In this document: positions 40,683 to 49,327 of the stretch, in pieces
How the letters are laid out: each line of letters begins with the position of its first letter
How positions within the stretch are numbered: the first letter of the stretch is position 1
IMG/VR virus record: IMGVR_UViG_3300047091_000002
Coordinates: 1 to 64,000 of that record
Reading direction: 5' to 3' (one strand)
From: a virus
DNA length: 64,000 bases
Program-made: the position numbers and the translations under genes
Notes under the pieces: generated by a model
The model's input: the letters and a program-made list of their open reading frames with translations, nothing else
The model's database searches: none
Told to the model about the DNA's origin: nothing

Positions 40683-41237
40683 TTAATACTTGATTCTATC
40701 GGCAAGTCCTAATTTAACAGCCGATTCGGAATCCATATATGTATCAACATCAAATCTCTTAAGGAATTGTTTTATGGTAACGGGAGGAGTCATTCTACGA
40801 CAAAGAATTTCCCAAGCCCTATTACGAATCCTTTCAGATTCACGGGCATAAGCCGAAACCTCTCGTATTCGAGATTCTGTTATTTTACTATAACCTTCAT
40901 GAAGCATTATAGTAGCATTCGGAGAAAGCTCTCTAATATCGCCTGCTTGTAGAATGACCGTGCCCATAGACATTATATCCCCATAACCAACGATTCTGAC
41001 TCGGTTATTCTTACAATGTCTAATAGCATCATAAATTGCCAAACCATTAGACATGCATCCACCGGGACTATTTAATATTAATGTAATATCGCCAGCGGTA
41101 GAACTTAAAACATGCAAAGCGGATATAATTTTGCTGAATGCTTTTTGTGTTACTTCTCCAGTATAAATAACTGTCCTCGTAGGTATATATAAACCATTAA
41201 TAAACAAATGATCTATATAATCATGCTTTGTTGCCAT
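40683..41237 (-). CDS. ClpP-like serine protease
   Basis: 184 residues. Nucleophile S90 in GDIMSMG, H113 in MLHEGY and an Asp in FDVDTYM complete the catalytic triad; ILNSPGG is the oxyanion-side motif. In phages such proteins are often prohead proteases beside the portal; here it sits after the endolysin, far from any head gene in view. Peptidase role on an unknown substrate is inferred. Confidence 0.85.
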   Translation of the reverse strand: MATKHDYIDHLFINGLYIPTRTVIYTGEVTQKAFSKIISALHVLSSTAGDITLILNSPGGCMSNGLAIYDAIRHCKNNRVRIVGYGDIMSMGTVILQAGDIRELSPNATIMLHEGYSKITESRIREVSAYARESERIRNRAWEILCRRMTPPVTIKQFLKRFDVDTYMDSESAVKLGLADRIKY

Positions 41238-41242
41238 AAAAT

Positions 41243-41749
41243 CTAACTATTGAATAATAATGATTCCGCCGCCCGTCTTCGCACTAATCCCTTCAACGTT
41301 TTTCCACCAGCTTTTGACCACTTGCCAAATTCTTGACTTGCTCCAGAATAATCACCTTTGTTAATCTTCTTAAGCAACGTAGAATTTCTAAGAGAATTTA
41401 CACCAAGATTAAACGCGAAAGATACAAGTGCGGCAAATTGATTATCTGTTACTGGAACTTTAACTAGATTCTCAACAGGTATTGAATGTATTTTAATATC
41501 CACCCTAAGTAACTCGTTTGCTTCATCTAAAGTAATTCCATTGGGATACAAATCATGCGCTATCATTCCGGCATTAGGAATTTTAGTAGTTAGAAACCCA
41601 TTTCCATACTTGATTGCGTGCCCAAATCCTATCGTATAAATCCCAACCGCGTCAATATATGGATCTAGATTAACCGTTTTAGGATTACCATCTGCAATAC
41701 CTTCAAAACTTTTAATAAGATCGATACCAGCTTGATTTACTTCTCTCAT
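41243..41749 (-). CDS. Endolysin, GH24 lysozyme
   Basis: 168 residues. Catalytic Glu E16 in KSFEG, then PYIDAVGIYTIGFGH with D33 and T39 as the T4-lysozyme-type D and T. The stretch between the Glu and the Asp is longer than usual. Hydrolyses peptidoglycan. No signal peptide, so it needs a holin. Stop of the upstream gene overlaps its ATG region. Confidence 0.9.
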   Translation of the reverse strand: MREVNQAGIDLIKSFEGIADGNPKTVNLDPYIDAVGIYTIGFGHAIKYGNGFLTTKIPNAGMIAHDLYPNGITLDEANELLRVDIKIHSIPVENLVKVPVTDNQFAALVSFAFNLGVNSLRNSTLLKKINKGDYSGASQEFGKWSKAGGKTLKGLVRRRAAESLLFNS

Positions 41750-42060
41750 TACGGTTCCTTAATAGCTTCTTTATTCATAATATCATTGTGTAATCGGATA
41801 TTTATTCCCTTTTTATCGGGAGTAGGAAAACACTCCAATTCAGTTAATTTATGATTACTTAATATTCTAAAGTAAGTAGCTGCAAAAGCGTTGCGATCAG
41901 ATATTACTTGAGTTTGTATAGTTTGAATTTGAGCTATTAAAAGTTCATTATTCTTGATTGCCTGTTCCGCAATTTCCAAGGATCTTGCAGCAGATTCTAA
42001 TTGAACTTGCTCATCTTCAGTTAGTTCGAGGGAAATTATTTCGTTTAATCCATTATCCAT
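41749..42060 (-). CDS. Coiled-coil protein in the lysis cassette
   Basis: 103 residues, strongly helical (ELTEDEQVQLESAARSLEIA), no membrane span. Possibly a small structural or lysis-accessory protein. Directly upstream of the endolysin. Confidence 0.65.
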   Translation of the reverse strand: MDNGLNEIISLELTEDEQVQLESAARSLEIAEQAIKNNELLIAQIQTIQTQVISDRNAFAATYFRILSNHKLTELECFPTPDKKGINIRLHNDIMNKEAIKEP

Positions 42061-42088
42061 TAACTATTATACACTCCAATCTCAAAAT

Positions 42089-42190
42089 TTAATTTTCCAG
42101 CAATACAGGAAGACATAATACACAAAATAATATCAGCAAAGCCAATATCTGTATACCTACTTCACGCAGAGTAAATGTTTTATACCTCAT
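42089..42190 (-). CDS. Micro membrane protein
   Basis: 33 codons with GAGAAAA before the ATG. One hydrophobic span (QILALLILFCVLCLPVLL). In the lysis cassette, so a small holin, antiholin or spanin partner is possible. Confidence 0.5.
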   Translation of the reverse strand: MRYKTFTLREVGIQILALLILFCVLCLPVLLEN

Positions 42191-42196
42191 TTTTCT

Positions 42197-42637
42197 CTAT
42201 TTAATCCTTTGAATAAGTCTCTTCAACCTATCAAACCAATAGTATACACTAAATCTATGCACTTTGTCAAGTCTTTTCTTTCCTACTGGGTGATATATTT
42301 TTTGCAAGTCGCGATGCAGTAAGTGTCTACTGATTATAAAACAGATAAGTGTTGCTATAGGCGGTCCCAATGCAGTAACATAATGGATAAGATTTACTGG
42401 AATAGTAATATACATACCTAAGATTGGTATAGTGATATAGGCATGGTTTGCCATAGGAGGTAATATTAAAGCCACCATTAATCTTAGTACCAAGCCCAAC
42501 AAAGATACGCTAAAAGCTGCTATTTCCCATTTCCAAGTAGGTGAAGAAAGTTGCTTCTTAAGAGACCATTCTTGGTAGATAAGAAACCCGAATAATAGAA
42601 AATAACCAATTAACCATATTACTACAACAATATCCAT
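42197..42637 (-). CDS. Polytopic membrane protein
   Basis: 146 residues with about four hydrophobic spans (VVVIWLIGYFLLFGFLIY; AAFSVSLLGLVLRLMVAL; YITIPVNLIHYVTAL; LICFIIS) and a basic C-terminus. A holin-like role is inferred from location. Confidence 0.65.
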   Translation of the reverse strand: MDIVVVIWLIGYFLLFGFLIYQEWSLKKQLSSPTWKWEIAAFSVSLLGLVLRLMVALILPPMANHAYITIPILGMYITIPVNLIHYVTALGPPIATLICFIISRHLLHRDLQKIYHPVGKKRLDKVHRFSVYYWFDRLKRLIQRIK

Positions 42638-43020
42638 TATATCGCCTGTATATCTAATTTATATTTATGAATAACCGCAGTTAGCATAAATGATGCCGCC
42701 AGTCGCTCTCCAGACGCTTGAGATGGATCGGAAATAAGCGAGTTAAGATCTTTTGCAAATAATTTAGCATCGTCTGTACTTAAAGTTCCCGCTAAATAAC
42801 CGTCAATAAGTTTATCTCTGTCAGGGGTTATTGGATGATGGAGTATAGCAGCGGCATGTTGTTCCATCATGGACCAAAACAAACCTACCTTAGTCTCTAC
42901 CTCTTTAAGTCTATCTAAAACATTACGGGAATCCTGCGACTTATTAAAAAAAGCCTGATACAGGATTCCCAAGACGGTTACTACAATCGCTGCTGTGGCG
43001 AGTATATCAGTTATAGACAT
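42637..43020 (-). CDS. Membrane-anchored helical protein
   Basis: 127 residues. N-terminal span (ILATAAIVVTVLGILYQAFF), then helices with LSTDDAKLFAKDLNSLISD. Start abuts the next gene's ATG region. Unknown; possible lysis helper. Confidence 0.65.
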   Translation of the reverse strand: MSITDILATAAIVVTVLGILYQAFFNKSQDSRNVLDRLKEVETKVGLFWSMMEQHAAAILHHPITPDRDKLIDGYLAGTLSTDDAKLFAKDLNSLISDPSQASGERLAASFMLTAVIHKYKLDIQAI

Positions 43021-43035
43021 AAACTAAATTAGTTG

Positions 43036-43260
43036 TTATTCGATTTCTACACCATTAAGAATATCTTCATTAATGGAATCGTAACAGTGTAGAAGTAGAT
43101 TAAGACAATCAATACCAGCTTCTTGCTGTTGAGAAGTAAGAACCCCATCAATACGGGTTTGTAGATCAGTTTCACCCATCGAATTATTGATAGATGCTGA
43201 TACTGCACTAGCAGCTAATTTATTGGAGCAGATTAAAAGTTTGCAAGATGCGTTCGCCAC
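43036..43260 (-). CDS. Small protein, unknown
   Basis: 74 residues taking GTG 43260 as start, preceded by AAAGGA at 9 bases; the frame is open further upstream across the divergent promoter, which is less plausible. Helical, three Cys, acidic C-terminus. Confidence 0.55.
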   Translation of the reverse strand: MANASCKLLICSNKLAASAVSASINNSMGETDLQTRIDGVLTSQQQEAGIDCLNLLLHCYDSINEDILNGVEIE

Positions 43261-43289
43261 TTGACATTTTCCTTTCTTTATGTTAAAAT
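43261..43289 (+). promoter_or_regulatory. Strong + strand promoter inside the late region, leaderless
   Basis: TTGACA (43261-43266), 17 bp, TAAAAT (43284-43289) preceded by TGT. ATG 43296 is 6 bases later. Near-identical design to the promoter at 8268-8296. Confidence 0.85.
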
Positions 43290-43295
43290 AATTAT

Positions 43296-43946
43296 ATGAA
43301 TAACATAAAACCAAATTATGGCCGTTTGAAAATTATAAAAGAAGCGCCAATTCGTAAGAATCATAGATATATGCTATGTCAATGCGAATGTGGAACAATA
43401 AAAGAAGTTGCGTTAACTTCTCTGAAACAAGGATTCACTCTGTCTTGCGGTTGTTTTGGTAAAGAACAACGTCGAAAAGCACTTACAACTCACGGTCTTA
43501 CGAAAACTCCTGAATACTGGGTATTTCAACACATGCATCAAAGATGCGAAAATCCCAAAGATGCGGAATACCACAATTATGGCAAACGCGGAATATGTGT
43601 ATCCCCTAGGTGGAAAACTGTTGATGTTTTCTATAAAGATATGGGACCACGCCCATCTCCGCAACATTCTTTAGACCGCATTGATAACAATAAAGGATAT
43701 TATCCTGAGAACTGTAGGTGGACAACATCGCAGACCCAGAACAATAATAAACGGGTTAATAAAATTATCTCCTTTCAAGGAGAATCATTAACTGTTACTC
43801 AATGGGCTACTAAACTCGGATGGAATCCAAGTATTATATACTCTCGCTTACGAGATAATTGGAATATTGACGATACATTATCCTATCCAATTATTAGAGG
43901 TGGTTGGGCTGCTCGTCGTGCAAGGGGTTGGAACCCAAACATTTAA
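43296..43946 (+). CDS. HNH-like/homing-type endonuclease island on the opposite strand
   Basis: 216 residues. CQCECGTIKEVALTSL, then LSCGCFG, EYWVFQHMHQRCENP, HNYGKRGICVSPRW, HSLDRIDNNKGYYPENCRW: the pattern of phage HNH proteins of the YGGRGI/DRID type. The C-terminal helix-turn-helix WATKLGWNPSIIYSRL binds DNA. Own leaderless promoter and opposite orientation to all neighbours mark it as a mobile gene. Confidence 0.8.
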   Translation: MNNIKPNYGRLKIIKEAPIRKNHRYMLCQCECGTIKEVALTSLKQGFTLSCGCFGKEQRRKALTTHGLTKTPEYWVFQHMHQRCENPKDAEYHNYGKRGICVSPRWKTVDVFYKDMGPRPSPQHSLDRIDNNKGYYPENCRWTTSQTQNNNKRVNKIISFQGESLTVTQWATKLGWNPSIIYSRLRDNWNIDDTLSYPIIRGGWAARRARGWNPNI

Positions 43947-43949
43947 AAT

Positions 43950-43963
43950 AAAATAATTATTTT
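43950..43963. other. AT-only palindrome between convergent stops
   Basis: AAAATAATTATTTT is a perfect 14-bp palindrome covering the end region between the + strand HNH-like gene and the - strand gene. It could act as a weak two-way transcription end, but the stem is AT-only. Confidence 0.35.
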
Positions 43964-44256
43964 CTAGTACGTTTTTCAGCATTTTGTAATCCTTGCATTT
44001 CAGCTACAGTTGTAGCTAGAATTTGATATTGCGCGCTAAGATATTCAAGTTTTTGTTGTAGTTGTTGTATGGATTCTTTTTGGCTCTCTTGTCCACGAGA
44101 TATTCCACCGGACCAGTACCCTCCAGCGAGGGTCTGTGCAAAAATAAATATTAAAATAGTTACGCAGATTGCGTATATTCCAACTAAATCCTTCTTATCG
44201 TTATTCCTGATCTCGCTATGAACCGTTGGATGAGTAGAAGAAAGGTGTTGATCCAC
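43957..44256 (-). CDS. Membrane protein with coiled coil
   Basis: 99 residues. One span (LVGIYAICVTILIFIFAQTL) and a C-terminal coiled coil (QQLQQKLEYLSAQYQIL). In the lysis/membrane row. Confidence 0.65.
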   Translation of the reverse strand: MDQHLSSTHPTVHSEIRNNDKKDLVGIYAICVTILIFIFAQTLAGGYWSGGISRGQESQKESIQQLQQKLEYLSAQYQILATTVAEMQGLQNAEKRTRK

Positions 44257-44270
44257 TAACGAGTCTCCTC

Positions 44271-44699
44271 TTACTTTTTAGTTCGCAGAATAGTTGCGAC
44301 AGCGCATCTTTCTCCATTAAACATCCGAGGATGTAAGCCTATGGCTACCGGAAATTCAGAACCATCTTTATGTTGTGCTACCAAGTTCATATCGGTAGTT
44401 CCCATAGGGCGGGACGATGGGAGATGAGAATAGCTGCCAAAATGTTTATCATGATTAGTGTGAAATCTTTCTGGTATAAGAAAATTTAAAGATTTTCCAA
44501 AGAGTTCACCCTCTATATAGCCGAACATTGTATCTGCTAAAGGTGTTGAGTAAACTATCACCCCCTCATCTAACAATACAATGATAGCTGGGACGCATTG
44601 AGAAATAGCATCACTAGCTGCGCTTTTATCAAGCGTGGCTCTTAATGCACTTGCTCTATTTTTAAGATCTTCTAATGAGCTTGTCTCTGAATTAACCAT
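44271..44699 (-). CDS. PAS-domain protein
   Basis: 142 residues from ATG 44699; an earlier in-frame ATG would overlap the next gene further. VPAIIVLLDEGVIVYSTPLA, then FGYIEGELFGKSLNFLIPERF, MNLVAQHKDGSEFPVAIGL follow the PAS fold from first strand to last. No output domain is attached. PAS domains bind haem, flavin or small ligands, or pair with other proteins. Sits between small membrane proteins. Confidence 0.82.
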   Translation of the reverse strand: MVNSETSSLEDLKNRASALRATLDKSAASDAISQCVPAIIVLLDEGVIVYSTPLADTMFGYIEGELFGKSLNFLIPERFHTNHDKHFGSYSHLPSSRPMGTTDMNLVAQHKDGSEFPVAIGLHPRMFNGERCAVATILRTKK

Positions 44700-44929
44700 A
44701 TAATAATTCCCGTTATTAACGCAAGTCCTTCCAGTCCTATAGCCCCCATACAACCGTAAACTATAGTCTGTAGTCGCCCGACTTTCTCTTTCTCAACTGC
44801 TGAGTCAACTTCGAGTTTAGATACTCGTAATTCTTGCAATGTATCTAACTTTTTAGAAACTACCTGTAGTTCCTTAACGATATTTTCCATAATGACCGCG
44901 AGTTCGGTCATCTGATCACGTTCTGGCAT
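44672..44929 (-). CDS. XhlA-like holin accessory protein
   Basis: 85 residues: amphipathic coiled-coil N-terminal part (VVSKKLDTLQELRVSKLEVD) and one C-terminal span (AIGLEGLALITGIIIWLI), the layout of haemolysin XhlA/holin-type proteins. Overlaps the PAS gene by 28 bases. Confidence 0.6.
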   Translation of the reverse strand: MPERDQMTELAVIMENIVKELQVVSKKLDTLQELRVSKLEVDSAVEKEKVGRLQTIVYGCMGAIGLEGLALITGIIIWLIQRQAH

Positions 44930-45214
44930 TTATGATCTTCTTCCACTAAAATAGTAAGCTAAATAGAATAGTATTATAGCAGTTCCCGCAGTTAAAAAGG
45001 CTCTGAGAATCCAAAAATTATCTCCTTCTGGAAATATAGAAATATAAAATCCTAATATTCCAGATGTAATAAAGGTGAAAAGAGGAAGAAGTCTAAGTCT
45101 GCTGGCGATTGGATTAGTTTTATATTTTTGCAGACTAAGAAGTAAAGCTATCGACCCTCCAGCTACACAAAACGACACAATTCCATTAATTACTCCTACC
45201 AGATCATTTTTCAT
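44930..45214 (-). CDS. Three-span membrane protein
   Basis: 94 residues with spans IVSFCVAGGSIALLLSL, LLPLFTFITSGILGFYI and AFLTAGTAIILFYLAYYF and a basic end. Holin-like topology. ATG start overlaps the upstream stop. Confidence 0.6.
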   Translation of the reverse strand: MKNDLVGVINGIVSFCVAGGSIALLLSLQKYKTNPIASRLRLLPLFTFITSGILGFYISIFPEGDNFWILRAFLTAGTAIILFYLAYYFSGRRS

Positions 45215-45528
45215 TTTCTTCTTACCTCTTGTGCCAAATTCTCGAAAACACTCTTCATATTATCGGTCCCTTTTTCAACCGCGCTCGCTGTCTGTTGAAG
45301 CGCGGTTTCAAGTTTCATTAAATCCTCACGTCGAGCATTCATCGAAGATAATAACTGCTCATCTTTTTTATCAATTCGTTGCATTAGCCATCGAACAATC
45401 AATCCAAATGCTGTAATGAGAAATAAAAGGACTATTAAGATTAATGTAGCACTTAATCCTACTTCCTTTACTGCTTGTGTAGCATCTGAGATAGATTGAA
45501 AAAAATTAAATATATAATAAATATTCAT
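45211..45528 (-). CDS. Membrane-anchored coiled-coil protein
   Basis: 105 residues. One span (LSATLILIVLLFLITAFGLI) then a charged helical domain (KLETALQQTASAVEKGTD). Directly after the tail-fibre gene. Confidence 0.6.
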   Translation of the reverse strand: MNIYYIFNFFQSISDATQAVKEVGLSATLILIVLLFLITAFGLIVRWLMQRIDKKDEQLLSSMNARREDLMKLETALQQTASAVEKGTDNMKSVFENLAQEVRRK

Positions 45529-48500
45529 TATATCAAATATCCGAATAAATCTACTTTTAGTGTTGCTGCACTACCAAATGCACTATTTACTTTTAATTGA
45601 ACCTTAAATCCAGAATTAATTAATTCTCCAGTTGCTATATTAGCAGAAGTATCCGTGTATATAATTTGTTTATATACTGCGCTGCTTGTAAAATATGCTG
45701 CTATATCAGCATTCGTTAAATTACTCGATGTTTCTTCATTTACGGTTCTGAATGATGCGGAAAGAGTCGTGAGATCTGTACTGGGACTTCGTAGAATTAT
45801 TCTAGTTAATACAAGTGTTTTTCCAATCGGCACTGTATAGGCATCCTGCAAGGATGTGGTATTAACATCCAAAATAAATCCGTTTACTAAAATTTGCTCT
45901 GTTGGCGTATCAGACCAGGATAAAATTACATCCCCACTAGATGGTGCAGCAGCCTTGAGAAATTGTCCTGCGGACGGATCATTTGTAGGTAATGTAAAAA
46001 TTAATGCGTTGGTAGCATTTCCGGCTCGGATTGATGTTAAATTAGTTGTTGACGAATTAGCTAACTTAAGTAAACCTGTCTGGGTTGATACTACTCCAAC
46101 CTGGATTGAGGTATTGATTGTCGGAGTCTGAGAAAAACTAGGCGCTCCTGCGTTAGCTGTTAATATACTATTAGCAGCACCTTGAGAAGTAACTTGAATT
46201 GCCGAGGTAGAATTACCATATAAAACACCATTAGATGTAAATGTGGTAGTTCCAGTACCACCTTGTCCTACTACGATACCAGCAGTAGCAGACAACTCAG
46301 TTGTAGTAATTGCCGATAATCTCGCCAGTGGAACAGTGCCCGATCCTAGATCAGATGCAGAAAGAATCGCCCATAAAGCATCTGTTCCATCACTTCTTAA
46401 ATACCTTGCGCTAGAACCTAATGCAAGTCTAACATCATTAGTGCCATCATTAACTATTAAATCACCACGAGTAGTAGTAGGACTTAATGCATCGAATGCA
46501 GCAGTTTGAGTAGATTGACCAGTTCCACCACGAGAAATTGCTAATTGCCCTGACCAACCTAACGTATGCGTAGAGCTAACACTTGTTATAGTAACATTTG
46601 TATCATCTACAAATGTTTGAGTAGATGCAGTTAAACCGTTGAAACTTGTAACTATTGAACTTGCGCCTACAATTATTTCCGAAGAATCGGAAAATAACAT
46701 AACAGCTTCTGTAGCACCTCCCCCATCATCTCTAATAAAAAATCTAGCTTTATTAGCTGCTGGAGCAGATGGAGTAGACATTTCAGTAAACTCTAATGCT
46801 GCACCTGCTACGGCTGGATTCGTAAGAGCAAGAATGCCGGCAGCACTTCGGATAAGTCGCAAGTCAGAACTTCCACCCGAAGCAGATGTAGAACTCCATT
46901 GGAAGTAGGCTGCCGCTTTCTGGGCTATTCCACTTGCATCAATTCTTACATCATCTCCACCAGCAGTTCCTATATTAAAAAAATTAGTTATTACTGACGA
47001 AACGCCCACAAAAGAATATGCATAAGCAGAACAATAATCGCTATCATCAGCAAGTCTAAACCATATAGTAGCAGATTCTCTTTTTATTGCAGGAAACGCA
47101 CTTGATGTACCACCAAATAGTAGCATATCAAAATTGTTACCCGCGTTATTTAACAGGGTTAATTTACTATCAGCAGAGGATTTAATCTGGGATCTGGATG
47201 AAAATATAGATGCTCCGGTAGAAGCCAATGTAAGACTAGAAAATGTAGGAGAGCTAGAAGTTCCAATATCTTGCGAGGTGCCGATAACTACCGACCCTCC
47301 TAAAGATACTGGACTTCCAGAAATCGAAATTTGATTTGTTACTCCCGTTATTGTAATACTAGAGTTTGCAAGTTTAGAGTTGGCTATTGCAGCACTGGAA
47401 TTAATATCCGCATTAAGTATAGAATTTCCTAAACTTAATTTTGAGTAAGCTATCGCAGCGGAAGCACTTACATCAACATTTACTACTGATTTATTCAATA
47501 TAGATGTATAATCTATAGTACCAGTAACAATTACTCCATCGGCATCCACTATAAACTTATCTACTGGGCTGCCAGCCATATCAGTAATATGTATAAGATT
47601 TCCTGTAAATCCTCCTATAGGCACTCTACCACTGAAAAGTGGTCCCGTAGTAAGACTATTACCTATTAAATCGAAGACTGGTTCATCTGTTGCGCTGCCA
47701 TGAATAATCAAAACATCTGCTAATCCGCCCTTAACTATTTTAAAGTATTCTCCATAGTATATCAAATCCATTCCAATAGGGCTATATGACCATAACAAGT
47801 CCTTGAAGGTTGATCCTAAACTATTATAGATAATTAGTTGAGAACCTCCTCCAATACTAATAGAGAAGTCTGTATTAGCAACAGCACTTAATAGATTGGC
47901 TGTGATGCCAGTCTTATCGTTAAGTTTGATTAAATCCAGATATGTAGAGTCATCGAAACTATATTGAAATTTCCACGTTACGTGCTGCTCTCCACCCTCT
48001 ACAACCGGAACAAGATACGTTCTAACATATGAAGTTGTATCGGCGGCTGGACTACCTTCTACATTCCAAGCATGCCCTGTAAATTTAATTGCTGGAGAAT
48101 ATTGCTGATCTACTAACGCCGTAGAAGGAGTATTATTTTCAAGAGATAGTGCATACGTGGGAGTTTCAGCAATTGCATTTTTTATAATAGTTTGAACTAG
48201 ATTAAATACATTAGCAGTGTTCTCAAAAGCTACATTTGAACTAAGTCTTGCATCTGCGAGAGTTCCAGTAGTTAAATCAGTGGCACTACGAGTTGCTAAA
48301 TCGGCTAAACTAGATCCAGATTTAGATATTTTAGTCCAGGCTATTGCGGCTGCGTTATCTATTTGACTATTAGTAATTCCAGCTAAACGATTTACACTTA
48401 AAGTTCCAGATTGAATATCCGCTGCATCTATAGCAGTCCAAGCAGATGTACCTGTTCCAGTTCCCTTTAAGAATATTCCAGAGGTAGGAGTAGAACTTCC

Positions 48501-48854
48501 TGTGCCTAATTTAGTTTCTGCTGCGATAATCGCAAGAGAATGAATCATATGATGAACAGATACTATAAATAACTCTACCGAAACACCGGATGCGTGACTT
48601 ACTACTGTCGTACTATCTCTACCCCTAACAACATCTAAAAAGTGCGTAGAATCTTTTGATCCATAATAACAGATTTCAGTATTATTTATAGTAATTGCAC
48701 CAGTAGCAGGAAATGAAGACGTGCTGGATACTGTAATAATGGTATCAGTATCGCTATGAGAACCATTAAGCGTAGTAGTAGCATTATTACGAGTCTCTTG
48801 CAGCGATGAATTAGTATCAAGAGAGGTCGGGAAATTAGGAGTATCTGTTGGCAT
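45528..48854 (-). CDS. Tail fibre / receptor-binding protein
   Basis: 1,108 residues, low complexity in Ser/Thr/Ala/Gly. N-terminal 110 residues form a distinct attachment-like domain (SSFPATGAITINNTEICYYG). The middle holds repeated IQSGTLSVNRLAG and SAAIAYSKLS, SAAIANSKLA units typical of beta-helical phage fibres, with QLAISRGGTGQST motifs further on. The C-terminal 100 residues are a compact beta domain likely to bind the host. The last late structural gene before the lysis row. Confidence 0.85.
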   Translation of the reverse strand: MPTDTPNFPTSLDTNSSLQETRNNATTTLNGSHSDTDTIITVSSTSSFPATGAITINNTEICYYGSKDSTHFLDVVRGRDSTTVVSHASGVSVELFIVSVHHMIHSLAIIAAETKLGTGSSTPTSGIFLKGTGTGTSAWTAIDAADIQSGTLSVNRLAGITNSQIDNAAAIAWTKISKSGSSLADLATRSATDLTTGTLADARLSSNVAFENTANVFNLVQTIIKNAIAETPTYALSLENNTPSTALVDQQYSPAIKFTGHAWNVEGSPAADTTSYVRTYLVPVVEGGEQHVTWKFQYSFDDSTYLDLIKLNDKTGITANLLSAVANTDFSISIGGGSQLIIYNSLGSTFKDLLWSYSPIGMDLIYYGEYFKIVKGGLADVLIIHGSATDEPVFDLIGNSLTTGPLFSGRVPIGGFTGNLIHITDMAGSPVDKFIVDADGVIVTGTIDYTSILNKSVVNVDVSASAAIAYSKLSLGNSILNADINSSAAIANSKLANSSITITGVTNQISISGSPVSLGGSVVIGTSQDIGTSSSPTFSSLTLASTGASIFSSRSQIKSSADSKLTLLNNAGNNFDMLLFGGTSSAFPAIKRESATIWFRLADDSDYCSAYAYSFVGVSSVITNFFNIGTAGGDDVRIDASGIAQKAAAYFQWSSTSASGGSSDLRLIRSAAGILALTNPAVAGAALEFTEMSTPSAPAANKARFFIRDDGGGATEAVMLFSDSSEIIVGASSIVTSFNGLTASTQTFVDDTNVTITSVSSTHTLGWSGQLAISRGGTGQSTQTAAFDALSPTTTRGDLIVNDGTNDVRLALGSSARYLRSDGTDALWAILSASDLGSGTVPLARLSAITTTELSATAGIVVGQGGTGTTTFTSNGVLYGNSTSAIQVTSQGAANSILTANAGAPSFSQTPTINTSIQVGVVSTQTGLLKLANSSTTNLTSIRAGNATNALIFTLPTNDPSAGQFLKAAAPSSGDVILSWSDTPTEQILVNGFILDVNTTSLQDAYTVPIGKTLVLTRIILRSPSTDLTTLSASFRTVNEETSSNLTNADIAAYFTSSAVYKQIIYTDTSANIATGELINSGFKVQLKVNSAFGSAATLKVDLFGYLI

Positions 48855-49327
48855 TAATGTTCTCCAGTGCGTCTAAAAGGTTTAGCTAAAAGCGCTTTAG
48901 CTCTGGAAATTTCCGAAGGCGTAAATTTATTAATCAATTTTTTCCTATTAGTTGATTGTGGTATAAGTGCTAAAACTAGAAATAAGAATTCATCTCCAGA
49001 GTCTCCTACGTTTAATCCATTTAAAAAAGAGCAATCTAAAATCATTGCTACTCCAGTCCAATTACATCTCTTTGCTGAACACGGCGCAGCGCCAGAAGTA
49101 AGAGAAAATCTAACATCGGCAGATGAAAAATCCGCATCGTCAAAAATCGTATCGAAAATTTTACAATCAATCAAGGATCGAATTTTACAATTAGATAAAT
49201 TACAAGAATACAATTCACATGAATAAAAATCAGGCAACGGATCGGAGAATCTGCAATTTACGAAAATCGTATCTCTATATACTCTCGCAATATGTTTAGA
49301 AATTGTCTCGCCCTCTATTCGTTCCAT
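48854..49327 (-). CDS. Pentapeptide-like repeat protein
   Basis: 157 residues from ATG 49327 (TAATG overlap); earlier ATGs lie inside the upstream gene. Residues 20-75 carry degenerate pentapeptide repeats (TIFVNCRFSD, FYSCELYSCNLSNCKI, TIFDDADFSSADVRF) forming a short beta-helix, then a helical tail. Role between tail tip and fibre unknown. Confidence 0.65.
   Translation of the reverse strand: MERIEGETISKHIARVYRDTIFVNCRFSDPLPDFYSCELYSCNLSNCKIRSLIDCKIFDTIFDDADFSSADVRFSLTSGAAPCSAKRCNWTGVAMILDCSFLNGLNVGDSGDEFLFLVLALIPQSTNRKKLINKFTPSEISRAKALLAKPFRRTGEH

Noticed and set aside
43925-43936. GGGTT-GG-AACCC hairpin at the end of the island gene as a terminator
   Set aside because: The loop is only two bases, it lies inside codons, and no T-run follows directly.
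45655-47334. Several + strand frames opposite the tail-fibre gene
   Set aside because: They are shadows of a long biased coding sequence on the - strand, have no ribosome sites and no motifs.
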